From Berkiella sp963803015 (lineage in GTDB: Bacteria; Pseudomonadota; Gammaproteobacteria; Berkiellales; Berkiellaceae), in assembly GCA_963803015.1 (NCBI GenBank), contig CAWDKV010000003.1, forward strand, positions 682,001 through 746,000: DNA of 64,000 nt, written 5' to 3'. Made by a program: the position numbers and the translations under genes. This document shows, piece by piece, positions 63,966 through 64,000 of this stretch. The notes beneath the pieces were generated by a model that did no database searches, was not told the DNA's origin, and saw only the letters and a list, made by a program, of their open reading frames with translations. Position 1 is the stretch's first letter, and every line of letters starts with the position of its first letter.

Positions 63966-64000
63966 TCTTTTATAGCAGATTGTATTTGCACATATTGAGT

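Noticed and set aside
1..64000. Possible mobile element, prophage, CRISPR or tRNA
   Set aside because: No transposase, integrase, phage structural gene, regularly spaced repeats or cloverleaf was recognised by reading; a tRNAscan/ISfinder run would settle it.

Overview
The window is AT-rich and densely coded. It reads as a chromosomal segment of a gammaproteobacterium, most likely an intracellular, amoeba-associated member of the Legionellales (Legionella, Coxiella or Berkiella-like). That placement is inference. It rests on ordinary gammaproteobacterial housekeeping genes (dtd, malic enzyme, YjbQ, HdeD-type protein) interleaved with large, lysine/glutamate-rich proteins carrying eukaryote-like or host-targeting domains. 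No rRNA, tRNA, CRISPR array, integrase or complete insertion sequence was recognised.

Region 1 (1-25.1 kb) looks like an effector-type accessory region. It holds a 2360-residue coiled-coil protein with an OTU-protease-like C-terminus, a degenerate membrane-linked protein kinase, ankyrin-like repeat proteins, a coiled-coil/poly(A)-polymerase-like fusion, a patatin-like phospholipase, a short double-glycine-leader peptide with its own promoter and terminator, and an outer-membrane barrel protein. A small metabolic/regulatory patch (YjbQ, YafY-type regulator with a divergent VOC protein) sits inside it.

Region 2 (25.1-37.6 kb) is mostly metabolism and envelope. It has an NTF2-like exported protein, a peroxiredoxin/DsbA-like pair, a sulfatase, a two-gene acyltransferase operon resembling ornithine-lipid synthesis genes, a PAP2-type membrane protein with a periplasmic beta-carbonic anhydrase, an aspartoacylase-like deacylase, an SGNH-like protein lacking its catalytic histidine, dtd, an FAD monooxygenase and an amino-acid-binding protein.

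Region 3 (37.7-55.5 kb) is the most unusual part: an apparent natural-product or glycan biosynthetic locus. Two leftward operons make it up. Operon A (45410 to 37711) encodes a radical SAM/SPASM protein, GT9 glycosyltransferase, second radical SAM protein, VOC protein, SIS-like protein, DegT aminotransferase and NodU/TobZ-type carbamoyltransferase. Operon B (49933 to 46280) encodes GTP cyclohydrolase II, an RsmC-like methyltransferase, a ChbG/YdjC-type deacetylase and a GT4 glycosyltransferase. A GNAT acetyltransferase, an MsbA-like ABC exporter, a bacteriocin-leader-like peptide, a second sulfatase and an MFS exporter flank them. The enzyme set resembles the logic of amino-sugar/aminoglycoside-type pathways (aminotransferase, radical SAM, glycosyltransferase, deacetylase, carbamoyltransferase, acetyltransferase, export); the product is unknown.

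Region 4 (55.5-64 kb) has an HdeD-type membrane protein, a malic enzyme translationally coupled to an SbmA/YddA-type ABC transporter, and two further effector-like genes: a complete Ser/Thr kinase with a proline-rich tail and an endonuclease/exonuclease/phosphatase-fold protein resembling inositol-phosphate phosphatases.
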